Assembly (NCBI RefSeq): GCF_000003855.2
Contig: NW_003101676.1
Coordinates: 2,800,796 to 2,864,795 of the forward strand
Length of the DNA: 64,000 nucleotides
Direction of reading: 5' to 3'
Source of the DNA: Blastomyces gilchristii SLH14081
Lineage: Eukaryota; Ascomycota; Eurotiomycetes; Onygenales; Ajellomycetaceae
The notes beneath the pieces are model-generated. The model was not told the origin of the DNA. It saw only the letters and a list, made by a program, of their open reading frames with translations, and searched no databases. Made by a program: the position numbers and the translations under genes. Below, in pieces: positions 1-12,134 of this stretch (its first letter is position 1; the number at the start of each line of letters is the position of its first letter).

Positions 1-158
1 GACTCCGGCTGTTTGTCCCCTTCTGCAGCGAGATTGGTCCAACGGGCGAAGATAGCATCAGACGACGTCAGTCTTCGAAGGAAGGAAAACGTCCGAAGGT
101 CCCGCTTGAGCCTACGCTCTGGTTCAGCGGATCGGGGAACAGGGGTACGCTGCCTGAA
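1..158 (-). CDS. Possible partial exon running off the left edge
   Basis: On the minus strand one frame stays open from about 158 to the window edge and reads like coding sequence: a basic, Arg-rich stretch followed by a segment containing SSDAIFARWTNLAAEGDKQ. An AG that could be a splice acceptor (complement of about 159-160) precedes it. I do not recognise the protein. Plus-strand frames are also open here for 59-81 codons, so the call rests only on the look of the peptide. It could equally be the 5' leader of a neighbouring gene. Confidence 0.22.
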
Positions 159-3100
159 CCTGGTTATTGGGACGCGCTAGGGCAAGGGACGACGGGAAGT
201 CCCTCCGTCTGCAAGGCTATTATTTATTATTGATGCTGATCGAGGGTGCGCGCTCGCTCGCTCGCTCTCTGCCATTATTATTATTCCGAGGTTATCGAGG
301 AGAAGAGTCATGAGGACGGGAGTGGAGTCGAGAGGGGGAGCTGCTAGTTTCGTCGGGGATCTCTGAACAATGGCGGAGACAGAACGAGCCGTGTATGGGG
401 CTGTTTTCCTACTAACGGACTTTGGACATACTCGCGGGCCTCTTTGGATAACTACGGCATAGTACACTTCGAGTTCCTGTCTCGAGGTCTGTATCGCTGT
501 ATCGGTGAAATGTTACGAAGAGCGGAAATTGCTAACAACATTGCAATTACATGGGAGGAAGCCCCATCCATCCCATGTTCCTGTGTTTGGCCTCTGGCGG
601 CCAATTCCTACTGCCAATGCAACATGGATGCAGCGAACAAACACTTGGAGACCGACCCTGCTTGGAGCCTTGGATCAGGTCGCCGTAGCCTTGGGGGACT
701 GATGAATGCGCGAAGGCCGCCCAGACGACCACACAACCGGTTCTAAAATTCATTACCACCAGATATGAATGTTGGGGGGGACAATATTCGAGATGATACA
801 CCATACATAGCATACAAAGCATAACAAACATACAGTACGGATGTAAAACACACGAGCTGTAAAATGAAAAATGAAAAATTCAGAGTTAGAGGTACGGTAC
901 GGTACTCTCTGTACAGAAGGCAAAATCAGCAGCTTACACAAAGCAGGGGGCGAGCAAATAACGGTGATGTTGCGATGTCTCGTAAGTTTTGCGTGAGGAG
1001 CTGGGCTTGGACCGATGCAACCTCCCCCCTTTTCCACCCCCGCAGCTGCTGGGAGGAACCCACCCGCTAACTCTGAAGCGGAAAAGAAGCAGCACTTCCT
1101 GGTGGGACTAGCGCACGCGGAAGCCGGGAAGGCAGCTCTCAAAGCAATGGCGCATTCCAAGTCCAGGGCAATGGGAGCGATCACGTCGTCCTTGGATTAT
1201 TTGGCCCCGCAGGCCACAGGCCGCAGCTGAGGAGGATGAGGATGTGAGACTTGCTTTGTGACAGGCATATTATTCTTGATACTTCGAAGCGATATTGGGG
1301 ATTGTCTGCTTGAACGCTTGACATGGGCATGGTGCCACATGGCAGATATCTCTGAAGTCATTCGCTAGCTTTCATGAAGAACAATTACTAGGAAGGGATC
1401 CCTGCGCTGATAGTTGATGGGAAAGCGAGTTTTGCGGCCCGCCAAAGCGGATGCCTATCATATCAAACCCGCCTCGTTCAAAGAATATTCATTCATTCCG
1501 TTCAGGCAAGTATGGAAACGAACCGATTGAATTGGAGGCATTCCCCGCCAGCAGGTCGTCGATGGTGCTGCGATCGCCATACCCGATTGCAAAGCCTCGA
1601 GATACTCTCGCCTCCCGTACCGTACACCGTATATATCGCAGGAGTGCACCGGAAATTGTCACCGCATTAGAACGTCCAGTCAATAAACTACGTTAACGAT
1701 AAAAGCAAGTTAGCTTTGGCATTATCCAAAGTCGCCTCATCGCTAGTCGATAGCAGCTCCAGGCCTTTTCCGCTCACTAGTCGGTACCGACAACCTGATT
1801 CCTGCGGCGATCCATCCTGGGGAGGTGTTACGATTCCGCCTTCCCCGCTGCCCCTAGAGGCTACCACTTGTGGCCAGTCAAGCCACACTATCGGAACCCG
1901 TGCTGGATTCCGTCCTTCGAAGCTGGATAGGCCGCTCCGGGGAAGTTTGGATAGTAACTTTAACTTTACAAATGGTACCTCTTACCATGACCTGTGTTCC
2001 AATCAGAATGAGAGCCACTCTCGTTTGACAGCCAGGTTAATCCCCCTGCAGAATTCAAAAAAATCGCCCAGGTACCTGGGCAGGAAGCAAGGACCAATCA
2101 TGAATGGTATATTGCTGCTGCTTTTCATTTTGAATTTGGCGAATATCAGCAATAAATAATAGAGCCCAGTGCGTGCCAAAAATATGGAAGTTGGAAATCG
2201 CCTCCCAAGCGATTTTCAGCATCTGGTTGACCATTAAGCCCCATTGATTTGGCGTTAGCTGGACTGCACCAGCAGCGTTAACAATTCTAATGGAGAGCAC
2301 GCCAAAACGAACCAGTCAGTCATGATCGCAGGCAATTAGGAATAATAATGAGTAGATAGGCGGAGTCAGGCTCGTCAAGATAACATAATGTTCCGCCCCG
2401 GAGCTGCAGGGCCCAGATGCATCTCGAACATTCCAACCCAACAAACTCCGCGGCGATTTTAATAATGGAGTCCTCGACTCTTGATTGAACTTTCGTGACG
2501 GACCGCTCCGGCGACCGAGCGGACTCCGATATCACAGCTACTGGCTGCAGATTTCTACTTTTCTCCATGGGAACCATATAGAATAACGCTAATCCCGTTC
2601 CTCGATGATGGCAATCAAACCTCACTCATTATTTTTTACTGTGGGCAACACTTAGGAAGTAAGACTACAAGACAAGTTGTTTAGGCCAAGGAAGGTGGAA
2701 AGTGCCGGCTGAATGACGGGGTCCGCCTACAGACATTCTGGTATCAGGCCCGTGTTATGAACTGTATGTCATGTAGGTGGCTACAATCGTTCTCGATCTG
2801 TATGCGATGGTAACGGTATGATGTAAAAGAGAAGGCACGGTAATATCCTGATGAATATACATTACAGAGCTTGCTGGTTCTGTTGGGAATTCATGTGCAA
2901 ATTTGGACATGTAACTGGAGCCCTGATATGGATTGGTGAACTAAGCAATTTAACCATAAAGATTGAGAGTGGTTTGCTTATGGTATGATAGTACTGTGCA
3001 TGGTTAACTAGATCATAAGTATTACTAAAGGTCGCGTGGCGGGTATCATCAGTATTAGTCAACGATTAAATGATATGTTAGAGTGCGACTTCATTCGGTT

Positions 3101-3486
3101 TTGAGGATGACTAGATGCAGAAACTTGAGGAGCTGCGAAAATCAGCCGAGCCGGGATGGGATGGGAAGACCAGGCGCGATTCTGCAGGGATGTGTTTACA
3201 TCATCGACACTTATGAGACATATGCCGGATTGGTAACGTACATGTATAGTCCAAAGGCATGTCAGGGAAGTGTTTAGTTATCTGCAATGACGCGGTATAT
3301 TTCTCCATTATTCTGTCTCAACTGCGTGCTTTTTGTTCTTTAAGAAACTGTACTCTAGTGCCAACATGATGCAAGATGCCTAACCCCACAAGACCTCGAA
3401 ATATTAGAGAGAGGTCGTTGCTTTTTACTTTTATATTTTATTTGTCCCCTGTTCGTTGCTCGAGATGCATAAAAAAGCAAGGTCAT
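159..3486. other. 3.3 kb with no supported gene
   Basis: Composition is ordinary for this genome and unlike the transposon block, with CpG present. The open frames here (the longest is 147 codons, at 1,716-2,159 plus) show no domain, no family resemblance and no convincing splicing. A GCTC-rich run at about 242-270 and ATT repeats at 221-232 and 276-287 are the only low-complexity tracts. The stretch probably combines the promoter or leader of a gene to the left with the downstream region of CCT5, and it could hold a long noncoding RNA. Confidence 0.5.
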
Positions 3487-5869
3487 TTAATATTCGGCTT
3501 CATCATCGCCAGCAATAATGACGTTGTTGACCTATCATCAACAGAGTTAGGATGTGAACAGAATTAAGGCAGACTCTAGCATGGGTTGTATATCAAGGGC
3601 AACATACTTTCAGAACCAAGCGACATAATTGAGTTGCGAGCAGGAGTTGTTGGCGCTTGCTAATTAAGGGGTCAATCACAAAATGTTGCTTCATGTCTGG
3701 AAGGAGTGAATATTGATTAGTCTCCGTCTTGTCAAGAGGGGTGCTATCAGTCGGGAGAGGGCGGTGGTCGGGGACACAAACCATTGCTGCCAGTGTTCAT
3801 GCAATCCACACCAAGACAGGGATTATTTTCCTTCAGCTGGCGGGACTTAATGGAGGCAAGGGTCTCAATAGGACTGAGGCCGGAATTTTCTGCTAGTGCC
3901 ATGGGAATGCTATCCAGAGCGTCTGCAAAGGCGCGCATGGCATATTGGGCGAGTCCGGGGCTCTATAAGTTGCACGATTAAAAAAAAAACAATTAGTACC
4001 TGACAGTCGGATGTTGCAACTTAGCATAGTTGTCAACTGTATGAAAAGTCATACCTTAACAGAAGCATCCTCTACAGCAAGAGAACAGGCAATTTCGGCA
4101 GCACCGCCGCCGTACACAACACGGTTATCCCGTACAAGATTCCTTACGACGCAGAGAGCATCGTGCAATGACCTCTTAGCTTCATCAACGATCTAACGTA
4201 GGTTTAGTAAATTAGCTTTAATTTTCAAGTTTCGTAAGAAAAGCGAATGGAGGTGGGCGTGTTTGCATACCATCTTATTACTGCCACGTAGGAAGACGGT
4301 CACAGCGCGAGTGTTTGCGCACTCCTCGATTATCAACATTTTTTCCCTGGTCGTACCGAAACTCATCTCGCGCACGATACCAGCAGTCCCTAGCTTCTCC
4401 GAGCTCAAATCCTCAAAGCGCGGTACAATCCTTCCGTTGGTAGCAATGGCGATTAACTCTATCTCTGGTCCCCCTACCCATCGGACGGCGGGCAAGCTGT
4501 TCTGGAGGAGAAGATGGTTCGCCTCATCATCAAAGCCCCACTGACAGATGACAAGATTCGCACCGGTGTCTTTGAGTTGTTGGACCATCTCTGTGAATTT
4601 ATCCGTCTCATATGCTTGCAGCTTCTTAAATTCCTCAACACTCGTTATGTCAAGCTTATGCTTCGTTTTGGGCTTGGGGGGTTCAAATGCACAGGTCAGA
4701 ATCGCGATCTTGGCGTCCTTAACTTGGTCGGGCATTTGAGGATGCGAGAAGTCTTTGTCGATAATGACACCCTTGACAAGGAGGGAGTCCTCGAGAGCAC
4801 CGCCAACTTTACCGTCAACCTTAATGAGCTCGAAGTCGACATCCTTCCGTTCCAGATCTGCGACGGATAGAACTGCATCTACAGCCATGTTTGCGAAATG
4901 GTCATGAGCTTTCGAAACACTGCATCGAATAGTCAGCATGGGGATCTACGATTTTCAGAATGAGCACCGAGCGGAACACACATCTTGCTCCCCAGACTTG
5001 TCTTGGCGACCTTGATCAGGTTTTCTCGATCGTCTAAGGAGAACTTCATCTCATCGCTGATTCGGTCTAGTTCCTGAACAGCGATATCACAGGCCTGGTC
5101 ATAGCCATCAGCTATTCTAATGGGGTGGATGCCCTTGTCAATTAAATCGGCAGCCTGTTCCAGAAGGGCCCCAGCTAGGACGACAACTCCAGTTGTTCCA
5201 TCTCCAATTTCGTCATCCTGCGATTTCGAAAGTTCGACAAGAAGCTTGGCAACATTGTTCGATATTTCCATCTACCACCAAGAGTTAACAATAAGGCCCA
5301 TATGTGTTGAAATGTCGAAGAAATTACGGACCTGAGAGAGAATGGTAGCTCCATCGTTTGTGACAGTGATATCCCCATCCGGCGAAATAAGAATTTTATC
5401 CAATCCACGTGGGCCCTACGAGTGTCTTTTAGAATGATGTATCGGTGATAGTTGACCGGAAAAAGCCTTGCGCACCAGAGATGTTTTCACAATGTTCGAC
5501 ACTGTCTTCGCGGCAACGATGTGTGATTTGACCGCTTCAGTCCCGCTCTGTCGTTTCTTCTTCCCTTGGCTGCAGTTTCACACGTCAAAAGCTTGTCTCT
5601 ATATAATCCTCACGCAGATTGGGCTTTCAGGGACAGTTGAAACATACTCTCGAACAACGATAAACGGCCGCCCTTGCTCATCCTTCACAACAGAGGCTAT
5701 TTCCAACCACGGTATTTTGTTAAAATTCAGGGGTTCTCAGCGAAGATCCGAGGAGAGAGGTGAGTAATATACCTTGGGACATATCAAGCTCTGTTTCCCG
5801 AGAACAAGTCAGTGATGTTTATAAAAACGATACCAGCTCATGGAGGGGCATTGACATACGCATCGCCAT
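3487..5869 (-). CDS. cct5: CCT5, T-complex protein 1 subunit epsilon
   Basis: Epsilon subunit of the eukaryotic cytosolic chaperonin CCT/TRiC, an ATP-driven double ring that folds actin, tubulin and other proteins. Eleven exons read on the complement: 5860-5869, 5773-5790, 5648-5696, 5476-5569, 5332-5415, 4982-5271, 4271-4919, 4055-4192, 3782-3962, 3608-3696, 3487-3531. They sum to 1,647 bp, giving 548 aa, the usual size for the family. Visible group II chaperonin motifs are [10 protein letters not shown] followed by [10 protein letters not shown] near the N terminus, [18 protein letters not shown] (ATP-binding GDGTT), the apical segment with [26 protein letters not shown], and VYGGGAAE (ATPase GGG). 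The C terminus ends [13 protein letters not shown]. Introns are 60-92 bp with GT-AG ends. The start lies in a 10-bp first exon followed by an 18-bp second exon. It is divergent from the HP1 gene. Everything appears intact. Confidence 0.97.
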
Positions 5870-6339
5870 ATTGAAGGTGGACCGCTAGGCGGTAGAACGC
5901 CTTGGGTTGAGATATTCCGAGAGTATAATAGAAGCGAAATAAATCAAAAAGTCCACAAAGAAGCTACAGATTGTTGAGAATTGGAGTTAGCGGAGTCCGA
6001 ATGCAAGACTGTCTCTGCTGCTGTCGGCATCGGTTGATATGCGGCGTTGACGAAGTGGAATAATTTCTGGATTATGTAACTAACTAACTAACTAACTTAG
6101 TCTAGTCACTAGTCAAACTTCCTTCCCGATCCGGATGTTATTTTAGTTCCCAACCACCTCCAAACAACGCGCGCAGTTGCAATTCGCGACCTGGATGTCA
6201 TCGCCTCAAGGAGAGAGGAAAATCCCATTATAGCTCAATAGAGTGACGGCTGGCTCAGCTTTTTATTCACAAGAATATCTCTACTACTAGGACTGGACGC
6301 GGATTTGATACATTCCCAGCTACTTGTGTGGATTCAATC
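5870..6339. promoter_or_regulatory. Bidirectional spacer between CCT5 and HP1
   Basis: The 470 bp between the two divergent start codons must hold both promoters and both 5' leaders. A short TAAC microsatellite (about 6,077-6,098) lies near the middle. I see no clear TATA box and do not call individual factor sites. Confidence 0.55.
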
Positions 6340-7382
6340 ATGCCTCGTGAGTCCCTTTTTGCGCCGTCCTGAATTGGGGGCTTTGACAATGCGATTAACT
6401 GTTACTCTTCTATATAGCTGCCCTTCAATCGAGCGAAGATGAATCTGGAGGGGAATCTATCCCCTTCAATGAGCCCGAAGACAAGCTACCGTCCACCAAG
6501 AAAACGGCCGAGGATGAGGACCAGGACGAGACTGGTGAAGAGGACGACAATGTGTAAGCAAAAGAAGCAATGCAAATGCTAAGACATGTTTCCTAATGAT
6601 TTCCGTCTTGTGTAGATATGTCGTTGAGAAGATTATGGGACATGAGTTTGCCAAAGATGTGGGTATCGAAAAGCGCTCTCTATACAAAGGGTGGGATCAA
6701 CTGACAAAAGATTCCAGGGCACTCTACTGCTCCAGGTAAAATGGAAAGGCTATGAAAATCCAGAAGATCAGACGCTTGAACCAGAGGAAAATCTAGTGTA
6801 TTCCCCCTAACTGCCCCCAACCCCAATTCCTAAGGCCAAAGCCTAACATCATGTTAGAGGGGGCGCCGAGGATGTTATGAAAGAGTATTTCTCCTTGATA
6901 GGCGGACGACCTGAGAAGTCGTCGAAAAAACGGAAGTCCATTACGACGTCTACACCCACACGCGGCACGGCGGCCAGCAAAAGGTCAAAGACATCTCGCG
7001 CCTCGGAATCGAATGAGACACCAGAAACGGAAAATAATGTTGCGGATTGGGTACCGAAAACGAAGAACTGGGATTCACAGGTCAAGTCCATCGATACAAT
7101 AATGCGCGATCCACCCACAGGTAATTTATTTGTGTACCTCAACTGGAATAACGACAAGAAAGCCAAAGTCTCGATTCAGCAATGTTATGAAAAGTGTCCG
7201 CAGAAGGTATGCAATGTCGATATTTTGCTGTCAAAAGTGCTATCGTGATGCTTGATTAAACTGATGCGATATCCTAGATGCTACAATTTTACGAACAACA
7301 TTTGTATGTACCATTAAATGCTTCCCTCCTAACATCTTGAACGCCATGCTGACTTTCATACAGGGTTTTCAAGGACGCTTAG
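6340..7382 (+). CDS. HP1-type heterochromatin protein (chromo + chromoshadow)
   Basis: Heterochromatin protein 1 homologue (HepA/HPO/Swi6 type), a nuclear reader of H3K9 methylation that dimerises through its chromoshadow domain. Seven exons: 6340-6346, 6418-6553, 6616-6658, 6718-6797, 6858-7206, 7278-7303, 7364-7382, totalling 660 bp or 219 aa. An acidic N-terminal tail (about aa 1-47) precedes the chromodomain (about aa 48-95), which carries YVVEKIMGHEF, LLLQVKWKGYE and TLEPEENL; the aromatic-cage positions Y, W and a third acidic/aromatic site can be placed. A basic Ser/Thr-rich hinge follows (about aa 105-140). The chromoshadow domain (about aa 150-219) contains NLFVYLNWNN, KVSIQQCYEKCPQKML and FYEQHLVFKD. 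The first exon is only 7 bp. The adjacent AT-rich transposon block is the kind of DNA HP1 binds in other fungi, but that link is contextual only. Confidence 0.95.
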
Positions 7383-8192
7383 TCCTATGCTGCCCCACTA
7401 GCCTTGACTCTTTCCTACTTTATATTGTCAAGGAGGTTACCAAACGGTCGTCCTCTTGGATATATATCTCTATCATGAATTTTCTGCACTCCTCTTCCTG
7501 GCTGGCGGTATGTCAAGACAGAAGGTGCCGTTTCCGGACCGACCGCCGTGAAACCCAAACCAACTTTCTACCCTTATCTTTCATATCCGCAAATTTCTGG
7601 TACTTTGTAACGCAACAAATAATTCGGAAGGTGTTTTCCCCCCGTGTGATATTGGTTAGTGATTCAAGGATCATGGAGAAAAAAAATTACTTCCCAATAC
7701 TGTGTTCTACTATATCTTTTAGCTTTTAGTCTTGGCTTTGTCGTTACTCTTTTACTACCATGGCTGGCTTTCTTTCAACTTTTAAAGGACAGGAAAGACA
7801 GGAAATTGAAGTATCTGTAATTCTTCTCGCCCTTTATTGGCCTTCTTTTCAATATTTTGTGCTTTTCTAGGCGTTCTTCTTCTCTTATTTCCTAGTCTTC
7901 TTTTATTTTCATCTGCTTCCTAGCTCTGGTCTTTTGATTTTATTTAAAAGATGAATTCCTGAGTTCTCGTTTGGGTGCTTTAAATTTAAGCAAGCTAACG
8001 TTAGTAATGGGTGTTTATTGATAATTTAGCATTTGACCATGTAGCGCTTTCAGCTTCAAGGTATCTTGGAATATGAACTTGTATATAATTTTTTCGGCTT
8101 CAATCCCACTGACGGTCATTGGATATCACAAACCAGCAAAAATGAAAGGAAAGAAGGGCGCCGAGAAAATGTCTTAAATGAAGCGTCTTCCA
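7383..8192. other. Convergent intergenic region between HP1 and Rap1
   Basis: The 810 bp between two facing stop codons must include both 3' UTRs. It is pyrimidine-rich on the plus strand (about 7,800-7,950), with scattered ATG-free open stretches and no recognisable gene. Confidence 0.5.
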
Positions 8193-10273
8193 TCACTCGG
8201 CTGGGTCCTCCATTTGGATTATCACCTCTCTGCGGGTCATTATATACTCAAACCGCGCATTGAAAAGCTCATCCCCATGCTTCTGCAGCACAGCCTCAAT
8301 GCCCTTCGAATCCGGCGCTTCAAGGCATTCATCGTCTTCTTGCGTCCAAACCCCTCTAACATTATCGGGTATTCCCTTCCCAGCTGCCATCGTCTCGAGC
8401 ACTGTATCAGCTAGATCGGGGTCCATCGTGGTGCAGGCAAGAGCCTCGAGCACTTGCTGCTGGGTGTATGCATTGCGGCCAGTGGTTTTGGAGGCGATCC
8501 ATTCGTCCATGTGCTCGATGGAGGGTTGATCATCCGCCGAGGATGAGGGTCCGTTACCCGCGCGCGCATCTCCATCTGTAACTGGGGTTGGCTGGGGCGT
8601 TTGAGAGCCGTTTAACTCGCCTTCGCGATCTAGGAGCTGAGGAGGGGTTTGATAATGACTTTCCAAAGTCTCCTGTCGAAATTGTTGAGGGGCAGTTTCA
8701 AAACGTTCCTCTGATGCTGAGTTGGTGGTGGACACCGCACAGCTTGCGGAGCCGGACTTTTCGCTGTTACCGGGATAGGGGGAGTCGAATTTTGAATGTG
8801 TGCTTCCTTCCCGAGTAGAGGAAGAGCGAGAGTCTCCTGGCGGACGCTTCGAAGTCACTATTTTATCGGATTGGATGCTTGTAGCGGATGGAGATGCCGA
8901 TGCTTGGGGTATGTGCCCAATAGTACTTCGTTTTCGACGTTTCGCGGAGCTAGATTCTATTCCGGTGGAAGGGATATCTACTGCGCTCTGCCGTCGTTTT
9001 CTAATATCTATGCGCTGTTTCTTCCGGGGAGTGAAATGTTGTGGCTTCCCACTCTCGGGAACGGGCAAATGGTTGTGGCTTTCACTACGTTGTCTCCTGG
9101 AAGATTCAGTACTAGGCGAAGGAGTGGCAGTTGCTTCATGGCGATTTGCTTGTGGAGTCCTGCGAGAGGGGTCAGGTTTCGATCTCCTTGCCTTGTACTC
9201 TGGAAGGATAACGTTATGAAAAAAGGACTTCCATTCCGCAACAGATTTCCCGGTCTATCGTAGTTCTAGGTTAGAAAAAGAGAAACGATGCACAATTAAG
9301 GATCTGCGGACGTCATACATTTTCAGCATACGCGGACCAGGCCTCACCTTCTTTGCCCTCTTCAATATTGAGAATATCCTTTACATGATTGAGTAAGTCC
9401 TCTTTCTCTTCTTTCGTAAATCTTTCGTATCTGTGGCTGCTCGAACCGGGAGCTCCGGCTTTAGATGTATCCACTGGGTGCCTCTCCTGGGTCCTTGTTT
9501 TTCGGTCTGCCTGGCGGGCAGATGACGCACTGCTGCTCCCACGCTCTGGAGCAACAGGTCGTGAGCGATCTTTGACCTTTTTCAGGTAACGATCACGCCA
9601 GGATTGAAACGTATGATGAGGATACTGAATTCATCCCCACTTAGTAGATATACCTGTAGTAGGCAAAAGCATTTATTCATTGAGAGCGAAAAATACCTTT
9701 TCTGCAAGTTGCTGATAGATTTTATTGCCTCCTATCCGCCCCCCTTTCTCTTCAAAAGGTTTCACCCAGTCATATAGAATTTGATCATCCTTCGCAGTGA
9801 AGGCAGATCTGTGGGACTTCGGGCGCGTGATGGTCGACCCAACAGGGCGGACATACATGGCCTCAGGACCAGCACGGTGGTCTTCTAGACTCTCCAATCT
9901 CCCGTTCTGAATGGACTTTTCGATATACTGGAAAGATATTCTATCAAGATGTTATCTAGGTGAGCAATAAACATAGTGTTACTGGGGTCTACGAACGAGC
10001 CAGGGGGGTTGTTCCCTCTCATGTGGTCCACAAGGAGGACATCAGCATCCTTTTCCAGGAGTACTACCTTCCCACCATTGGCCTAGCAGCAGTCAGCATT
10101 ACAGTTTGTAAACGAAACAATGCATTTTGTTTGTATAGGCTTACTTGAATCTGCTGAATTATCCATGATCTGGATGGGACGGTTCTTGACAGCCAAAACT
10201 TTGTGTCTTTGAACAATCCACTAGTCATATTTGCATTAGAGACGCCCGAATAGACCACAGCGGGACCTGGCAT
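8193..10273 (-). CDS. rap1: Rap1 telomere protein (BRCT, Myb, RCT)
   Basis: Telomere/shelterin protein Rap1. Five exons on the complement: 10145-10273, 9993-10082, 9697-9927, 9319-9624, 8193-9254, totalling 1,818 bp or 605 aa. The N-terminal BRCT domain (about aa 12-90) contains LFKDTKFWLSRTVPSR and VVLLEKDADVLLVDH. The Rap1 Myb domain (about aa 105-170) contains FTAKDDQILYDWVKPFEEKG and HTFQSWRDRYLKKV. A second Myb-like segment (about aa 205-275) contains YERFTKEEKEDLLNHVKD and EWKSFFHNVILPEY. A long low-complexity basic, Ser/Pro-rich linker follows, then the Rap1 C-terminal protein-interaction domain (about aa 515-600) with TQQQVLEALACTTMDPDLAD and ALFNAR-like sequence near the end. Introns are 62-72 bp. 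The order of domains is diagnostic for the family. It shares a divergent promoter with swf1. Confidence 0.95.
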
Positions 10274-10615
10274 ATTCTGTATATGTCTTTTGTGAATAAC
10301 CTCTCATATCAAGCATGGTTGGTACACTACCTATTCTGTAGGTTTCCGACATCACCACATCACCTGGGCACCTGTCAAGTCACGTGGAGATAAGGTTCTT
10401 ATCAGCTCCCTGCGCCCAAACAACGAAAAGTTGCGCAAAATGTCAGCATTTATATCTCAAACAACACAACAACAACTTTACCTCGATATAGGGGATGAAT
10501 CGGAGCTTTTCTGACCTCGGGATGGGCCTTTGAAGGTCTGGGTCTAGAGAAGAAACAATTTAAATTCTCCTTTGCGGCTTACATTTTCTTCATTAGGTGT
10601 CCCAAGGCAGGCAAG
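10274..10615. promoter_or_regulatory. Bidirectional spacer between rap1 and swf1
   Basis: The 342 bp between two divergent start codons hold both promoters and leaders. I see no site I can name. A CA/AAC-rich run (about 10,458-10,480) is the only low-complexity feature. Confidence 0.55.
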
Positions 10616-11992
10616 ATGGGAACACTTGGGACTGTTGTGGTGGTGGTTCTTGTTTTGTCGTTCCTGACATTCGTTGCTCTATTTGGGAGACTCCCAGCCT
10701 TGAGGTATTCCACGACTTTGTCTTTTATAGAGTCCCTGTTTGTTATAATTCTGAATTCTAATAAGCTGGGTTTGGTTTCAGAAAAACTCCAATTGGTTTC
10801 CTGCATCGTATCATCTGGATCCATTTTCCCAAGCTTCTGCGCTTGGTTGATGGCGCCATTTGTGGAGGCCGGGTCTCACGATGGGGAAGCCGGTCCGGGA
10901 ATTATTTACTATATGAAAACCATCCAGTGGTATTGGTACGTGACTATCCGAGTCAATAGTTTAAGAATCTCAGAGTTACTCATACGGCCGTAGATATTAT
11001 TCCTGGTACTGCTCGTGGGCGCGGAAGTGATGTTCGTTCCAGCCGTCTGGCCAAGGATTGGGATATTCCACAAGCTATGCATTCCAGTCGTCGTTATGTT
11101 GCCGTATTGGTTCTTGTATAGCTCTGTTTTTACAACTTCCACTATCACGCGAGAGAACCTCCGGGAGCACATGCGATCGTATCCCTATGATCGAATTTTG
11201 TTTCATCCTGGCTATGTCTGTCGAACTTGCCATACTCTGAAGCCTGCTAGAAGTAAGCATTGTAGCATTTGCAATGTATGTGTTGCTAGACATGATCATC
11301 ATTGTATATGGTTGATGAATTGCGTTGGCCAGAACAACTACGGCTATTTCTTAGCGCTCCTGCTATCGATGTTTGTGTTGCTCTCCTACGGAAGCTATCT
11401 GGGATACTGCCTACTCGATCGGCATTTACAGGACACATTAGTCCTAAGTTTTCCTACCGCAGTACATTCCAGACACTGGGCCAAAGGAATTGAATGGGGG
11501 TTGTATTTCCAATTCTGGGGATATGCAATTGCGGATGACATTATTGTTGGGGGGGTTTTCATGCTAGCTCTGCTTACCTCGCTGCTGCCCCTTGCGATGT
11601 TTCTTTACCATGTGTACTTGATCTGGAGCGGTATGACTACCAACGAGAGCGCAAAGTGGGGCGACTGGCGAGACGATATTGCAGACGGACTCGTATTCAA
11701 AGCAAGGAAAAGTGAAATATATCCCGAAAAGCATCCGGATGCGGACATTGTCGAACCATACGTTTCATGGCCAATCCAGGTTGACCAAACCCTGATTTTC
11801 ACAGACGATGGACATCCCCCAAGGGTTGGGTTTAGTCTGGCTAGGGAATGTACCTCAGTCACCCAACCTGTGGATTTGGACGCGGCCCCCGATACAAGAT
11901 GGATGAGAGTAAAAAGCCTGAAGGATGTGGTCAATATATACGATCGGGGGTTTTCGACGAATTTGAGGGAGGGGTTGCGTTTGCGTCAATGA
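10616..11992 (+). CDS. swf1: Swf1-type DHHC palmitoyltransferase
   Basis: Integral-membrane S-acyltransferase of the Swf1 branch, which palmitoylates SNAREs and other membrane proteins, usually from the ER. Three exons: 10616-10704, 10782-10935, 10994-11992, totalling 1,242 bp or 413 aa. One N-terminal membrane span (about aa 5-25) is followed by the loop segment beginning [18 protein letters not shown], then two spans (about aa 82-100 and 106-130). The cysteine-rich DHHC domain carries [18 protein letters not shown], then [20 protein letters not shown], with the DHHC tetrad intact. Two more spans follow, then the TTxE-type motif (MTTNESAKW) after the last. The stop codon is TGA, which shows that TGA is a stop in this nuclear genome. 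The transposon block begins only about 140 bp downstream. Confidence 0.95.
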
Positions 11993-12134
11993 TATTTTCT
12001 TATGCTGAACGCGCAGCTGATGATCGTGTAATTTAGAAATTACGGAAATATCACTAGATTACTGCGTGCCCTACTGGATATCTGATATTTTCTTGGTCAC
12101 AGTCAACTGCTTCCACGGGGGACGATATCACGTA
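11993..12134. other. Short 3' flank of swf1 and edge of the transposon block
   Basis: This 142-bp spacer carries the swf1 3' end. Still-normal composition (a CACGGGGGACGATATCACG tract at about 12,113-12,131) gives way within a few bases to AT-rich sequence homologous to family A internal DNA. Confidence 0.6.

Noticed and set aside
1716..2159. 147-codon plus-strand frame
   Set aside because: No domain, no typical coding texture, no homologue recognised, and overlapping frames of similar size.
8796..9263. 155- and 139-codon plus-strand frames
   Set aside because: Antisense to the low-complexity linker of Rap1, whose spliced minus-strand frame closes correctly.
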